Source of the DNA: Hyphomicrobiales bacterium
GTDB lineage: Bacteria; Pseudomonadota; Alphaproteobacteria; Rhizobiales; Beijerinckiaceae
NCBI GenBank assembly: GCA_027484605.1
Contig: JAIXSR010000059.1
Location: forward strand, 1 to 33,439
Length of the DNA stretch: 33,439 nt
Reading direction: 5' to 3'
Shown here: in pieces, positions 12,984-21,508 of the stretch
How the letters are laid out: every line of letters starts with the position of its first letter
How positions within the stretch are numbered: position 1 is the first letter of the stretch
Position numbers and translations under genes: made by a program
The notes under the pieces: model-generated
Database searches by the model: none
The model's input: only the letters and a program-made list of their open reading frames with translations
What the model was told of the DNA's origin: nothing

Positions 12984-13183
12984 TGTTCCCTCGGGGGCTT
13001 CGGCGTGCCACCACTCAGGGGCGCCACGTCGACGCCCATCGCGGTCAGCTCGGGGGTGAAAGCCTTGACGCCTTCGGAAAGCATGTTGTGCAGCTTTGCC
13101 GTCTCGGTCGCCGCCGCCGCGTTAGCGCGCTCGATCCTGAGTAGTTGGGCCTGCACGCGCTTGCAGAACTGGTCAGGTTTCAT
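12980..13183 (-). CDS. Small hypothetical protein
   Basis: A 67-residue soluble protein. GAGGAG 8 nt before the ATG at 13183 decides the start over a farther in-frame ATG at 13222. It is helical at 1-45 (MKPDQFCKRVQAQLLRIERA; AAAATETAKLHNMLSEGVKA) and has a Pro/Gly-rich end. The function is unknown. It lies just downstream of the tail genes. Confidence 0.6.
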   Translation of the reverse strand: MKPDQFCKRVQAQLLRIERANAAAATETAKLHNMLSEGVKAFTPELTAMGVDVAPLSGGTPKPPREQ

Positions 13184-13205
13184 GCCGTCACTCCTCGCGG
13201 GCTCT

Positions 13206-13634
13206 TCAAGCGTTGGGGGCAATCCCGGCGCGGAACTGTTCGTAGCGAGGCTGCGTCAGGTAGCCCGTCTGGAACAGCAGCAGCGCGCCCTGCTGATGGT
13301 AGGTGGAATCGAGCCGCACCTTCTGGCCGCGCAGCGTCGTGATGATGAGCCCAAGCACCAGGCCCAGCACGGCCGGCACGCCGCTCGAGAGAATGGCGGC
13401 CAGCTCGGCCTCGGTGAACAGCGCGAAGGCATCCACGATGTCGATCGCCGGCGGCGCCGGCACATCGACGAAGCCGCGCGCGTCCGCGCTCCATTGCGTC
13501 AGCGGCGGCGTCACCTTGGCCGAGCCGGGAATCCGCGCTGCCGCTTCTCCCGCGCTGGGATTGGGATTGAGCCCGGCATCGACGTAACGCAGGATTGCGC
13601 CCGTCTCGGTGTCGTAGATGAGCCAGTCTGACAC
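13206..13634 (-). CDS. Tail-end accessory protein with membrane-like segment
   Basis: A 142-residue protein starting at a GTG 4 nt after the hub-protein stop. The first 70 residues (DWLIYDTETGAILRYVDAGL; SADARGFVDVPAPPAID) look like a small beta domain common at the end of tail modules. A hydrophobic helix follows at about 84-104 (ELAAILSSGVPAVLGLVLGL). The C-terminal part (LLLFQTGYLTQPRYEQFRAG) resembles a sequence often found in such proteins. It may be a tail-fibre partner or chaperone; the function is not established. Confidence 0.55.
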   Translation of the reverse strand: MSDWLIYDTETGAILRYVDAGLNPNPSAGEAAARIPGSAKVTPPLTQWSADARGFVDVPAPPAIDIVDAFALFTEAELAAILSSGVPAVLGLVLGLIITTLRGQKVRLDSTYHQQGALLLFQTGYLTQPRYEQFRAGIAPNA

Positions 13635-13638
13635 GGAC

Positions 13639-16257
13639 CTAGACCCTGAGGTAGCTCTCGGCGGAAACCGCCGTGACGTTGGCAGCGGTGCGGGTGCCGG
13701 TGGCGCGCACTTCATAGCGCACCCCGCCCGCGCCGCCGTTGGTGAAGGTGCCGGAAGCCGTCGCCACCGTGATGTCGCCCGGACCGCCGCTGTCGGGCAC
13801 GGAGGTGCCGAACGCGGTCCAGGTTCCGCCCTCCACGCGGTATTCAAGGTTGATGTCGGTCGTCGCAGTGCCGGTGTGGTTGCCCGTCAGCTGAGCCTCA
13901 ACGCTCGCCGTCTGCCCCGGCGAAAGCACCACGGAAATCACCGCCGATGTGCTGAATCCCAGCGCGACCTGCTGACCGAAGGCTGCCACGCTCACAGCCT
14001 GCAGCTGGGTCGCGGCCTGCCAGGTGAAGTTGGCCACACTGTCGGGCCGGGTGCCGAGCGAGATCCAGATCGGATTGGCGCCCGCGGGCACGCTGCCGGT
14101 GTCGCCGTACCAGCCCGAGGGCACGCCGGTGCTGGGCGACGGCGTTGAGGGCTGGGTCGCGCTGCGCTTGTAGATCGGCTTGATGCTCTCGCCGTCGGCG
14201 CCATTGTCCAGCGCCTTCACCGCCGCGCTCCATTCGCCGCTCGTGATCGTGTCGCTCGTGCCGCCGTTGCGCGCGCCGGCATAGCGGGACCATGCCGGGT
14301 TGCCGTCTGCCGCCGGAATCGCCAGCGTCCAACCGTTCAGTGCGCCCACCGTGCTTTCGGTGAGCGTGCCGTTGAAGTCGAACACGCTGGAACCGGTCGG
14401 ACCCGCCGGCGCCGTCGCACCGCGCTTCCAGATCGTCACGATGGCAACATTGTCGCCCGCCGCGCCGGCCCCGCCGCCCGTCACCAGCAAGCTCCAGTTC
14501 GCGCTGGGCGGCCGGTTGCCGCCGCTCGAAGTGTGGGCCACGATGCAGCTGTAGGCGTTGCCGCCATCGTTCACGATATCGCCCAGGTCGTAGGCCGTCG
14601 CGGTGGCCCAGTTGCCCCGCGCGACGTTGCGGGTCGCCGCCGCCTCGATGCCCGCCATCAGCCAGCTCGCGGCGAGGCGGTTGTCGTAGGCCACCGGGTT
14701 CACCGGCGCGATGTTGCCCGTCTCGCTGGTCGACCAGGAATAGATGCTGGCCTCCTCCTCGCGCAGCCGCACGTCGACCGCGCCGCTCGCATCGGTCGCG
14801 AGCTGGATCCCTCGCACGCGGAACAGCTTGTTCGTCCACCCGCGCGAGGCCGAGGTCACGGAGACCACCATGTTCTGCCTGAGCAGCCAACCCCGGATGC
14901 CAAGGCGAACCGTGAACTCGCCTTGCTTCGTCGATCGGCGCGCCACCTGCGTCGCGATGCGCTCGGCCCGGCGCACGTCCTGCACCGGCGGCAGTTCCAG
15001 CGTCAGCACCCGCGGCGCCAGCGCGGTGCGGCCGGTCGAGACGTCGGGATAGTCGGCGAGGCTGAACAGCGACGGCGCATCGGGCAGGGTGAAGCGCCCG
15101 CGCACCACCGTGAACTGCTCCGAAAGCTCGGGCTGGGGCTGCCACTCGAACCCGCTCAGGAAATCGTCTTCGTTCAGCGCGACTTCGGCGGTCAGGTCGT
15201 TCACGGCCAGGCGCAGCGCCAGCTTCCCGCCGTCGTGCACCAGCTCGCCGTTCATCGCGTCCAGCAGCTCGGCGATCACGGCGCTGGGGTCGTCGGCGTC
15301 GGTGTAAGCCTTACCCGCCTCGTAGCGCCGGTGCGAGCCGCCCGCGGCCAGGGCCACGCTCTCGTCGCAGATGGCCGCCGCCGCGGCGAAGCTCGGCAGG
15401 TTCAGCCGCGCCGGCGGCACCCCCAGCCCCACGGAGCCAACGCCGTTGATCTTCCAGCCCAGCAGGTAGGCCAGCAGCTGCAGCGCCGGGTTGTTCCCGC
15501 GCGCCACACTGCTCGCGGTGTAGGCCCAGGTGGTGCAGTCGTTCGCGCGCTGGCTGCCCGAGCCGCCCGCCACCGTGCTGTCGCGTGCCGGGTCGTACAC
15601 CGGCATGCCGCGCCCGATCACGGTCCAGCGGCCGGAAATGCCCGAGGCGAAGGGCGACTGGCTCGTCTTGCTGTTGTCCGTCCGCTTCACGCGGACCTTC
15701 ATCGTGGTGCAGCCGGTCATCCGGCGCGTCGAGGCCCAGTTCGCCCCCGCCTCGACGGTGTGATACGCCGCCGCGCCCGCCTCGAGGATGACCTCGACGG
15801 TCAGGTAGCCTACAAAGATGCCCTGCGCCCCACCGCCCGAGGTCCAGGCCAGCTTGTCCTCGATGTAGATGCTCTCGATCGCGTCGCTCTTGTGGGCCGC
15901 GAGCGCAAAGACGTAGCTGATATACTCCTGTTTCGTGTCGCTGCTGGGCTCGGCGTAGCGCAGATCCAGCGGGAAGGCGGTGCGGCCGAACACCAGCTTG
16001 CGCACCGCGGCCTTGTCCGGGTTGACGCTCTTCGGGTCGAACGGCACGAGATTGCCGCCGCGGCGGCCGGAAAGGGAATAGGCGCCCGTCGCGGCATTGG
16101 CCAGGTTGAGGCCCGCTGAAATGAGCGGACCAACGCCGGGGATGAATGCCGCGGCGGTCGAGATCACGCTGAACAGGGCTGCGCCGGCACGCTTGTCGAT
16201 CAGGCTGACGGCTGCCGAGATCGGCGACAGCAGCACGCGCGCGACGGCCTTACCCAT
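13639..16257 (-). CDS. Tail hub/central fibre protein with carbohydrate-binding module
   Basis: An 872-residue host-recognition protein. The N-terminus has hydrophobic Gly/Ala segments (about 27-60). Residues about 70-500 have the strand-rich layout of tail-hub (gp27/J-like) proteins. A CBM5/12-like module follows at about 546-592 (GNWATATAYDLGDIVNDGGN; NRPPSANWSLL), recognised by W550, Y555, Y569 and W588. Repetitive Gly/Ser/Thr-rich segments with WKRG, WSRYAG and WYGDTG continue to about 760. The C-terminal domain is fibronectin-like (about 790-872). It overlaps the DUF6950-like gene by 8 nt. It probably forms the tail tip and binds surface glycans. Confidence 0.8.
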   Translation of the reverse strand: MGKAVARVLLSPISAAVSLIDKRAGAALFSVISTAAAFIPGVGPLISAGLNLANAATGAYSLSGRRGGNLVPFDPKSVNPDKAAVRKLVFGRTAFPLDLRYAEPSSDTKQEYISYVFALAAHKSDAIESIYIEDKLAWTSGGGAQGIFVGYLTVEVILEAGAAAYHTVEAGANWASTRRMTGCTTMKVRVKRTDNSKTSQSPFASGISGRWTVIGRGMPVYDPARDSTVAGGSGSQRANDCTTWAYTASSVARGNNPALQLLAYLLGWKINGVGSVGLGVPPARLNLPSFAAAAAICDESVALAAGGSHRRYEAGKAYTDADDPSAVIAELLDAMNGELVHDGGKLALRLAVNDLTAEVALNEDDFLSGFEWQPQPELSEQFTVVRGRFTLPDAPSLFSLADYPDVSTGRTALAPRVLTLELPPVQDVRRAERIATQVARRSTKQGEFTVRLGIRGWLLRQNMVVSVTSASRGWTNKLFRVRGIQLATDASGAVDVRLREEEASIYSWSTSETGNIAPVNPVAYDNRLAASWLMAGIEAAATRNVARGNWATATAYDLGDIVNDGGNAYSCIVAHTSSGGNRPPSANWSLLVTGGGAGAAGDNVAIVTIWKRGATAPAGPTGSSVFDFNGTLTESTVGALNGWTLAIPAADGNPAWSRYAGARNGGTSDTITSGEWSAAVKALDNGADGESIKPIYKRSATQPSTPSPSTGVPSGWYGDTGSVPAGANPIWISLGTRPDSVANFTWQAATQLQAVSVAAFGQQVALGFSTSAVISVVLSPGQTASVEAQLTGNHTGTATTDINLEYRVEGGTWTAFGTSVPDSGGPGDITVATASGTFTNGGAGGVRYEVRATGTRTAANVTAVSAESYLRV

Positions 16258-16660
16258 CGGCTCGGCCTACTGCCCACGCTGCCGTCAGGCTGTCGCGCTC
16301 CACGATGCCCAGCCCTTCGTGCGTGAAGATCACCGGCCCCGCGCCCGTCATCACGCCCAGCGCCTGTCCGTCGCTCACCACGTCGCCCCGGTGCGCCATC
16401 AGCGGCGGCATCGGCTCGCCCAGGCAGGCCGTGCAGGCCGCGTCGAGATCGGCGAACCCGGCGCGCTTCAGCGCCTTGGCCAGCCCCGCCTCGCTGCTGT
16501 AGGCGCCCATCTTCGGCCAGAGCGACACGCCGGCCACGGCGCGCACGCAGGCCGCCACGAAGCGCCCGCAATCCGCTCGCCCCATCGCGTAGGACCGCCC
16601 GGCCCAGTCCTGCACCGTCGCGGCGAGTCGCTCTTCCCAGTTCGGATGGCGCGGCATCAT
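16250..16660 (-). CDS. DUF6950-like tail protein (NlpC/P60-like position)
   Basis: A 136-residue protein directly before the hub gene, a place usually held by a cell-wall peptidase of the NlpC/P60 type. It has a DCGRFV motif (C31) in an otherwise NlpC-like helix (MGRADCGRFVAACVRAV), then RGDVVSDGQALGVMTGAG and FTHEGLGIVER. H114 is a candidate second catalytic residue. The start is one of two adjacent ATGs (16660/16657) overlapping the previous stop. It may degrade peptidoglycan during entry or be a structural remnant. Confidence 0.7.
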   Translation of the reverse strand: MMPRHPNWEERLAATVQDWAGRSYAMGRADCGRFVAACVRAVAGVSLWPKMGAYSSEAGLAKALKRAGFADLDAACTACLGEPMPPLMAHRGDVVSDGQALGVMTGAGPVIFTHEGLGIVERDSLTAAWAVGRADG

Positions 16661-17286
16661 CGCCACTGCGCCCACTGGTTCGGGTCGATCTGCGCTCCCG
16701 CGCCCAGCAGGCCCGGCACGCTCGCCGCGTTCCCGATGCTCGCGTTGCCGCTTTCGTCCGCCGAGTCGTACACTTTCTGCGTGAGGTAGGTGCGCGAAGG
16801 CGCGCCGCCGAACAGGGTCAGCCAGTTCTCGACTTCCATCGTGAAGCGCCACTCGCCCGCCGCCGGGTCGACGGCCTGCCGCGGCGTTGCCATGAAGCCG
16901 GTGTAGCCAAGGCTTGGGCTGATCTCGGTCACGGTGCCGGCGCCGTCGTGCATCACCAGCCACAGCCGGAACAGCCGGCCGACATAGAGCGAAGGGTTGT
17001 CCATCGCCGCCAGCAGCTCGGACTGGCCGGGGTGGCAGGCAAAGCCGACCGAAAGCGTGCCCGAGCCGCCCTCTTCATGGCTCACCGGCGAGATATCGAG
17101 CACGCCGTCACCCAGCGCGGTGAAGGTGAAGCCGGCGCAATCGGCGTCGGCATCGGTCAGCCCGCCCGGCACGGTCAGGTTGAACGGCGCCAGCGCGTAG
17201 CGCAGCGGCTCGTCCACGAAATCGGCGAACACCAGCAGCGCGGGGCGCACCAGCGAAGCGGAAAGGGTTGCATTGGAAAGCGCCAT
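16657..17286 (-). CDS. Tail tip/baseplate protein
   Basis: A 209-residue strand-rich protein between the distal-tail and DUF6950-like genes, where hub-forming proteins of the DUF2163/gp27 type lie. It begins MALSNATLSASLVRPALLVF and contains TFTALGDGVLDISPVSHEEG and WRFTMEVENWLTLFGG. AAGGAA before the ATG at 17286 decides the start over the longer in-frame ATG at 17358. The family is not certain; the role is inferred from position and fold pattern. Confidence 0.65.
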   Translation of the reverse strand: MALSNATLSASLVRPALLVFADFVDEPLRYALAPFNLTVPGGLTDADADCAGFTFTALGDGVLDISPVSHEEGGSGTLSVGFACHPGQSELLAAMDNPSLYVGRLFRLWLVMHDGAGTVTEISPSLGYTGFMATPRQAVDPAAGEWRFTMEVENWLTLFGGAPSRTYLTQKVYDSADESGNASIGNAASVPGLLGAGAQIDPNQWAQWR

Positions 17287-17329
17287 GGCTACGCCATTTC
17301 CTTGTTGGCCGCGAATTCCAGGCGCGGCA

Positions 17330-18385
17330 TCAGAAAGCTTCCTCGGCGCTGAATTCATGGGAATAGACCGGCCCCGGCTCCACGCCGAAGCCCGGCGTGT
17401 GGGTCGCGCGCATCAGGCCCCACGGGCGGGCCAGCTCCACCGGGGCGTCGGCGGCCGGCACCTCGCGCAGCGGGGTAGCGAGGCTCGCCGTCGCCGTGCC
17501 CGTGATCGAGGCGTTCACGTCCGCCGTCACGCGGCAAAGCTGCTCATCGCCGCTCGGCAGCACCACCGTCAGGAACTGGCCCGCAGAAAGCGCGCGCACG
17601 CTCGGCACCAGGCCACGCAGGTTCAGGCTGCGTCCGCTGCTGCCCGCCACCACCAGCGCCCGCTCCGGCATCAGCGAGGCGCGCGGGTTCGTCACGCTGG
17701 CAAAGCCGGCGGTGAGGCCGTTGTTGAAGTAGATCACGGCCGAAGCCGTCAAAGCCGGCGCAGTGACGGTGGCGCGCACCCGCTGCCACTGGTTCGGCGT
17801 GGCCAGCGAAACAAGGTTCGCGCCCAGCGTGGAGATCAGCGAGCCGCCCGCGTTGCGGAAGTTGACGGCCAGCGAAAGCGTGCCGGTGGAGCCGGTGCCG
17901 ACGAAGCAGTCGGTGGAAAGGTTCATCGTCTGGCCCGCCGACCAGGGCACGGCAACGCCTGCGTTGGCGAGCGCATTGTTGAACGCGCGCGTGCTGTCGG
18001 TGTAGAGCCCGCGCTGCGCGAAATCGACGGGCGCGCCGGTGTCGATCAGCGTGAAGGCCGATTCCAGCGTCCAGGGCGCGGAGCCACCCTCGAAGCGAGG
18101 GTTCAGGATCAGGTTATCGGCCGCGCCATACTGGCTGTCTTCCACCGCCGGCACGCGGAACCGGGCCCCCGGGATCTGGCACGCAGCTTCGAACCCGGCA
18201 TAGGTGCGGCGGGTTTCCGGGGTGGTGCGCACCACGTCGCCGCTCACGGTCCAGCGCGCGGCCGTGCCGAAATCGAGCTCGGGCCCGCGCCCGGTGAAGG
18301 CTGAGCGTTGCCGGTTCAGCCGCCCGCCCGGCTGCTCCCACTGCGCGCTCTGCAGCACGTTTCGGGGGAAGGCGATAATCGTCAT
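17330..18385 (-). CDS. Distal-tail protein with inserted carbohydrate-binding-like domain
   Basis: A 351-residue protein directly after the tape measure. Residues 1-88 and 240-351 together look like one tail domain (WEQPGGRLNRQRSAFTGRG; LVPSVRALSAGQFLTVVLPS; LARPWGLMRATHTPGFG). Between them, about 90-238, lies a jelly-roll-like block that starts with NLILNPRFEGGSAPW and includes VNFRNAGGSLISTLGAN and NQWQRVRATVTAP. This is the usual signature of CBM4/9-type sugar-binding domains. It probably forms the tail-tip ring and displays a glycan-binding domain. Confidence 0.7.
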   Translation of the reverse strand: MTIIAFPRNVLQSAQWEQPGGRLNRQRSAFTGRGPELDFGTAARWTVSGDVVRTTPETRRTYAGFEAACQIPGARFRVPAVEDSQYGAADNLILNPRFEGGSAPWTLESAFTLIDTGAPVDFAQRGLYTDSTRAFNNALANAGVAVPWSAGQTMNLSTDCFVGTGSTGTLSLAVNFRNAGGSLISTLGANLVSLATPNQWQRVRATVTAPALTASAVIYFNNGLTAGFASVTNPRASLMPERALVVAGSSGRSLNLRGLVPSVRALSAGQFLTVVLPSGDEQLCRVTADVNASITGTATASLATPLREVPAADAPVELARPWGLMRATHTPGFGVEPGPVYSHEFSAEEAF

Positions 18386-18388
18386 GGC

Positions 18389-20038
18389 TTACCCCCGGCT
18401 CCCCGGCATGCGCCCGCGTCGCGCCTGCCTGATCACGCCCCCCGCCGCCTGCGCGCCGGATTGCTGCGAAATCGCCAGCACGGTCTGCGCGAACAGCGGC
18501 GAAGGCTCGGTGCGGACGATGATCTCGGTCGGTCCGCCGCCCATGCCGATGGCGTGATTCGGGATGACCCGCCCGGCGCGGGGGAACTCGACGATCTCGG
18601 GCCCGCGCTCGCCCACCAGGTAGCGCCCGCCCGCACGCACCGGCCCGCCGTCGGCCCGCGCGCCGTCCAGCTTCAGCGAGCTGAACGCCGTCTTGAACAG
18701 GCTGGTCAGGCCCGAGCTGATCTCCTGCGCCGCGATGGCCTTCAGGCTGTTCAGCATCGCGGTGCCGAAATTCTGGCTGTAAAGGATGGCCTGCGCGAGA
18801 TTGTCGCCGAGCCGCTCCGAGAAATCCGCCGCCTTGCCCATAGCGTCGGCAAACTTGGAGGTCGGGATCTTCTGCGCGATTCGCGCGATCTCCTCATAGT
18901 CGACCCGGATCGAGGACACCGACGCCGCGGCCGAAGCGGTCTCGGTCAGCGAGCGCGCCGTCTCGGCAAAGGCTTCGCCTCGCGCCTCGGCAATGCGGTC
19001 TGCCGCGGAAGGCCCGCTGCGCCCGCCCCGCGCGGCCCGGCGCACCGCCGAAGCCCCGCTGTTGCCGGTGCCGATGCCGGTGCCGGCGCCCGCCGCAGCA
19101 GCACTCAGGCTGGCCGGCGCGGCATCTTCCAGCGCCTGCCCCAGCAGCTCGCGCACGAAGGCGCCGGTGTTCAGCTCCCCGGTGCCGCGCGTCGTGACAA
19201 GCCCGCCAAGGTAGCTCTTGTCGCCCCGCGCCGCTTCCATCGCCCGCGCAAGACGGTTGGTGTCGCGGACCTTTGCCGCAAGCTGCCCAAGGCGCGTCAC
19301 GACGCCACCGATGGCTTCGCCCAGCGCCGCGATCGAGGCCGCATTCTCGGCCACCGCCCCGGCCACGCTCACGCGCAGCACGTTCTGCATCTTGGCGATC
19401 GCGTCGGCAGCCCGATCAGCGTCCTGGATCGCTTTCGACGAAAGCACTTGCCCGGTGCGCTCGGCCTGGTCCGCGAACTCGCGCAGGCCCGAAGCGCCAC
19501 CGGAGAGCAGTGTGCCCATGCGCTGCCCGGTGCGGCCGAACAGCTCGACCAGCACCCGCGCCCGCTCTGCCGGGTCCGGGATGCGCGCCAGCGCGTCGGC
19601 CAGTTCCGGCAGCGTCTGCCCCGCCGTCTTCAAGCTGCCGTCGGCATTGCGGGTCGTGATTCCCAGTTCGGCGAAGGCCGCATTGTTGCGCCCGATCTCG
19701 AGCGTCAGCTTGCCCAACCCCTTCTCGATCTCCTCCTGGCTCAGCCCCACCTGCGTCGCGGCGTAGCGATACACCTGCAGCTCGCGGGTCGTGATGCCCA
19801 GCTGCTGCGAAATCTCTCCGAGGGAGCCGGCATAGTCGAGCGCCTGCTTCGAAACCGCCGCTATGGTGCCCACGGAAAAGGCGGCCGTGAACGCCCCCAG
19901 CGCCGTCTTCGCGCCGGAAAGCGCGCGCGACATGCCGGCCGCTGCCTTCTCCGTCTCCTTCGTCGCGCGCTTCAGATCCGTCACGAAAGACGCATCGTTC
20001 AGCGCAAGGCGAACAAACAGGCTTCCGATCTGGGCCAT
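18389..20038 (-). CDS. Tail length tape measure protein
   Basis: A 549-residue, mainly helical Ala-rich protein. The N-terminal region (SFVTDLKRATKETEKAAAGM; YAGSLGEISQQLGITTRELQ) matches lambda-type tape measures. Hydrophobic segments occur near 45-65 and 230-260. The C-terminus has GPVRAGGRYLVGERGPEIVE, a conserved tape-measure ending. It starts 2 nt after the chaperone frameshift product ends. By the usual 0.15 nm per residue, the length predicts a tail of about 80 nm. Confidence 0.9.
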   Translation of the reverse strand: MAQIGSLFVRLALNDASFVTDLKRATKETEKAAAGMSRALSGAKTALGAFTAAFSVGTIAAVSKQALDYAGSLGEISQQLGITTRELQVYRYAATQVGLSQEEIEKGLGKLTLEIGRNNAAFAELGITTRNADGSLKTAGQTLPELADALARIPDPAERARVLVELFGRTGQRMGTLLSGGASGLREFADQAERTGQVLSSKAIQDADRAADAIAKMQNVLRVSVAGAVAENAASIAALGEAIGGVVTRLGQLAAKVRDTNRLARAMEAARGDKSYLGGLVTTRGTGELNTGAFVRELLGQALEDAAPASLSAAAAGAGTGIGTGNSGASAVRRAARGGRSGPSAADRIAEARGEAFAETARSLTETASAAASVSSIRVDYEEIARIAQKIPTSKFADAMGKAADFSERLGDNLAQAILYSQNFGTAMLNSLKAIAAQEISSGLTSLFKTAFSSLKLDGARADGGPVRAGGRYLVGERGPEIVEFPRAGRVIPNHAIGMGGGPTEIIVRTEPSPLFAQTVLAISQQSGAQAAGGVIRQARRGRMPGSRG

Positions 20039-20040
20039 GC

Positions 20041-20361
20041 CTATCCCTTCATCGCCGCCTGCAAGCGCCGGAGCCGCGCCAGGACCTTTTCAGCCTCAGG
20101 CGTCGGTGGCGGCGTCCATGCCGGCAGCATGTCGTCCAGGTTGATCGGGCGGGTGCCCTCGCTTCGGTGCAGGTTGGCGAGCGCGGCGGCCGTGATGTAG
20201 GCCCGCGCGTCTTCCCGCGCCGGACCGAACGGCTCGAGCTGCCAATAGTCCATCCACTCCGCGAACTCCGCGCTGGAAAGGCCCGCCTCGAGCTCGGCGA
20301 CGGTCCGCCCCAGCGCGAGCGCCAGGCGAAACAGGAATCGCCGCTCGGGGCGGGCCGCTAG
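20041..20361 (-). CDS. Tail assembly chaperone T extension (made by -1 frameshift)
   Basis: A 106-residue -1 frame segment with no good start of its own at its 5' end. It continues from gpG at the GGGAAAC slippery site. It begins LAARPERRFLFRLALALGRT and contains VAELEAGLSSAEFAEWMDYW and QLEPFGPAREDARAYITAAA. WMDYWQLEPFGP is the hallmark of lambda gpT/DUF4035-type chaperones. The G-T fusion would be about 215 residues and helps load tail tube on the tape measure encoded next. Confidence 0.8.
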   Translation of the reverse strand, partial: LAARPERRFLFRLALALGRTVAELEAGLSSAEFAEWMDYWQLEPFGPAREDARAYITAAALANLHRSEGTRPINLDDMLPAWTPPPTPEAEKVLARLRRLQAAMKG

Positions 20362-20687
20362 TTTCCCGGCCCGGTCTTCGCCTCCCCGCCCAGCCCGGAA
20401 AGCACCAGCACCCGGTGCGCGAGTCGGTCGATCACGGCGAGCTGGTCACCGGGCAGTCCTGCGAGATCGCCCTGGCGGAACAGCGGCTCGCTGTTCTCCG
20501 TGATTGCGGCCGTTTCCACCAGCCACGCCGCAAGCGCGAAGTCGTTGCTCTTCTTGCCCTGCTCCAGAAATGCGCCCCGCTCGCCCACGGTGAGGCTGCG
20601 CAGGATGATCTCTCCGCCCCACTCCGGCACGTCGACTTTGTCCGTCGCGGGCCGGAATCGCGCCTTGAGCGCCGCCGCGTCGATCAC
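20358..20687 (-). CDS. Tail assembly chaperone G
   Basis: A 109-residue protein between the tail tube and tape measure genes. The N-terminal half is strand-rich (DKVDVPEWGGEIILRSLTVG) and the C-terminal half helical (FALAAWLVETAAITENSEPL; LAVIDRLAHRVLVLSGLGGE). It ends GPGN-stop directly at the slippery heptamer. The start is a GTG overlapping the tail tube stop (GTGA). It acts with its frameshifted form during tail assembly. Confidence 0.85.
   Translation of the reverse strand: MIDAAALKARFRPATDKVDVPEWGGEIILRSLTVGERGAFLEQGKKSNDFALAAWLVETAAITENSEPLFRQGDLAGLPGDQLAVIDRLAHRVLVLSGLGGEAKTGPGN
20361..20367 (-). promoter_or_regulatory. -1 programmed ribosomal frameshift site GGGAAAC
   Basis: The minus strand reads CCG GGA AAC TAG in the gpG frame. 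G-GGA-AAC is an X-XXY-YYZ slippery heptamer immediately before the UAG stop. Slipping back one base gives GGG AAA then CTA and opens the T frame. Lambda G/T uses GGGAAAG. Confidence 0.88.
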
Positions 20688-21121
20688 GGGGCCTCGCTCG
20701 TGACGACGGGGCCGGTGGGCTGGATCGAGCCGGAATAGGTGATTTCCGAACCAACCGCCGCGCTAGCGGGGGAGAAGCTCTCCACCACCCCGGTGAAGGT
20801 GTCGCGCGTGCCGTCGGGCAGCTGCACCCGGAACTGCTGCGTCAGGCGCGCCTCGGCAAAGCCGATCAGCGCGGCGATGCTGGTGGCCATGTCGTCGCTG
20901 CCCGCGCCCAGGATGATCTTGCCCGAGAAGCTCACCGGGCCGAAATCGTTCAGCACCGGAATGCGGGTGCGCGAGTTGTCGGAAAGCAGGGTCGTGTCGC
21001 GCAGCTCCACCCGGCGCTCCGGCCGGTTGCACTCGGTCACGCCGGCCACCACCACGAAGGTCGTGCCGCCGTCGGTCGAGTAGGACAGCACGGTCCCGTG
21101 CGACGAAACAGGCGTCGTCAT
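20684..21121 (-). CDS. Major tail tube protein
   Basis: A 145-residue strand-rich protein of the TP901-1/lambda gpV-like tube family. Landmarks are GTVLSYSTDGGTTFVVVAGV, RRVELRDTTLLSDNSRTRIP, GPVSFSGKIIL and TFTGVVESFSPASAAVGSEI. It polymerises to form the tail tube around the tape measure. It lies between the tail terminator and chaperone genes, with a 4-nt overlap to the latter. Confidence 0.85.
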   Translation of the reverse strand: MTTPVSSHGTVLSYSTDGGTTFVVVAGVTECNRPERRVELRDTTLLSDNSRTRIPVLNDFGPVSFSGKIILGAGSDDMATSIAALIGFAEARLTQQFRVQLPDGTRDTFTGVVESFSPASAAVGSEITYSGSIQPTGPVVTSEAP

Positions 21122-21124
21122 GTC

Positions 21125-21508
21125 TCAGTCTCCTTGCGTGTAAAGGGTTCGAAAATCGATGCTTCGGCGATGCAGCGCCGGAATCTCGGGCTCCTGCAGG
21201 TCGATCTCGGAAATGCACTCGGCCCACATGCCGCGCGGCGCGCCGCCCTGCACCGCGACACGAACCGCCGCCGCCAGCGCCACCACGGTGGAATGGTCGT
21301 TGGCGTAGCAATCGACCTGGAACCGGCCCGAGTCCGCCCCCAGCGGGCCGCTCAGCGCCACCATGCCCTGCCCGCTGATCCGCCGCCACACCACAAAGGG
21401 CGGCAGAGGGTCTTGCGGGGCGCGGCCGGGATAGAGCCGCTCCGCCACGATCGAGCGCACCGCCGACACATCGAGCCGGGCGTAAATTTCATCCTCGGCG
21501 CGGGGCAT
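21125..21508 (-). CDS. Tail completion/terminator protein (DUF3168, gp17-like)
   Basis: A 127-residue protein of the DUF3168/HK97 gp17-like family that caps the tail tube before joining to the head. Typical features are AERLYPGRAPQDPLPPFVVW with GRFQVDCYANDHSTVVALAA and VRVAVQGGA. ATGA overlap with the gp10-like gene. Confidence 0.85.
   Translation of the reverse strand: MPRAEDEIYARLDVSAVRSIVAERLYPGRAPQDPLPPFVVWRRISGQGMVALSGPLGADSGRFQVDCYANDHSTVVALAAAVRVAVQGGAPRGMWAECISEIDLQEPEIPALHRRSIDFRTLYTQGD

Noticed and set aside
14533-16119. A 528-codon plus-strand ORF opposite the tail hub gene
   Set aside because: It is an antisense shadow with Arg/His/Gly-rich composition and no ribosome binding site or domain.
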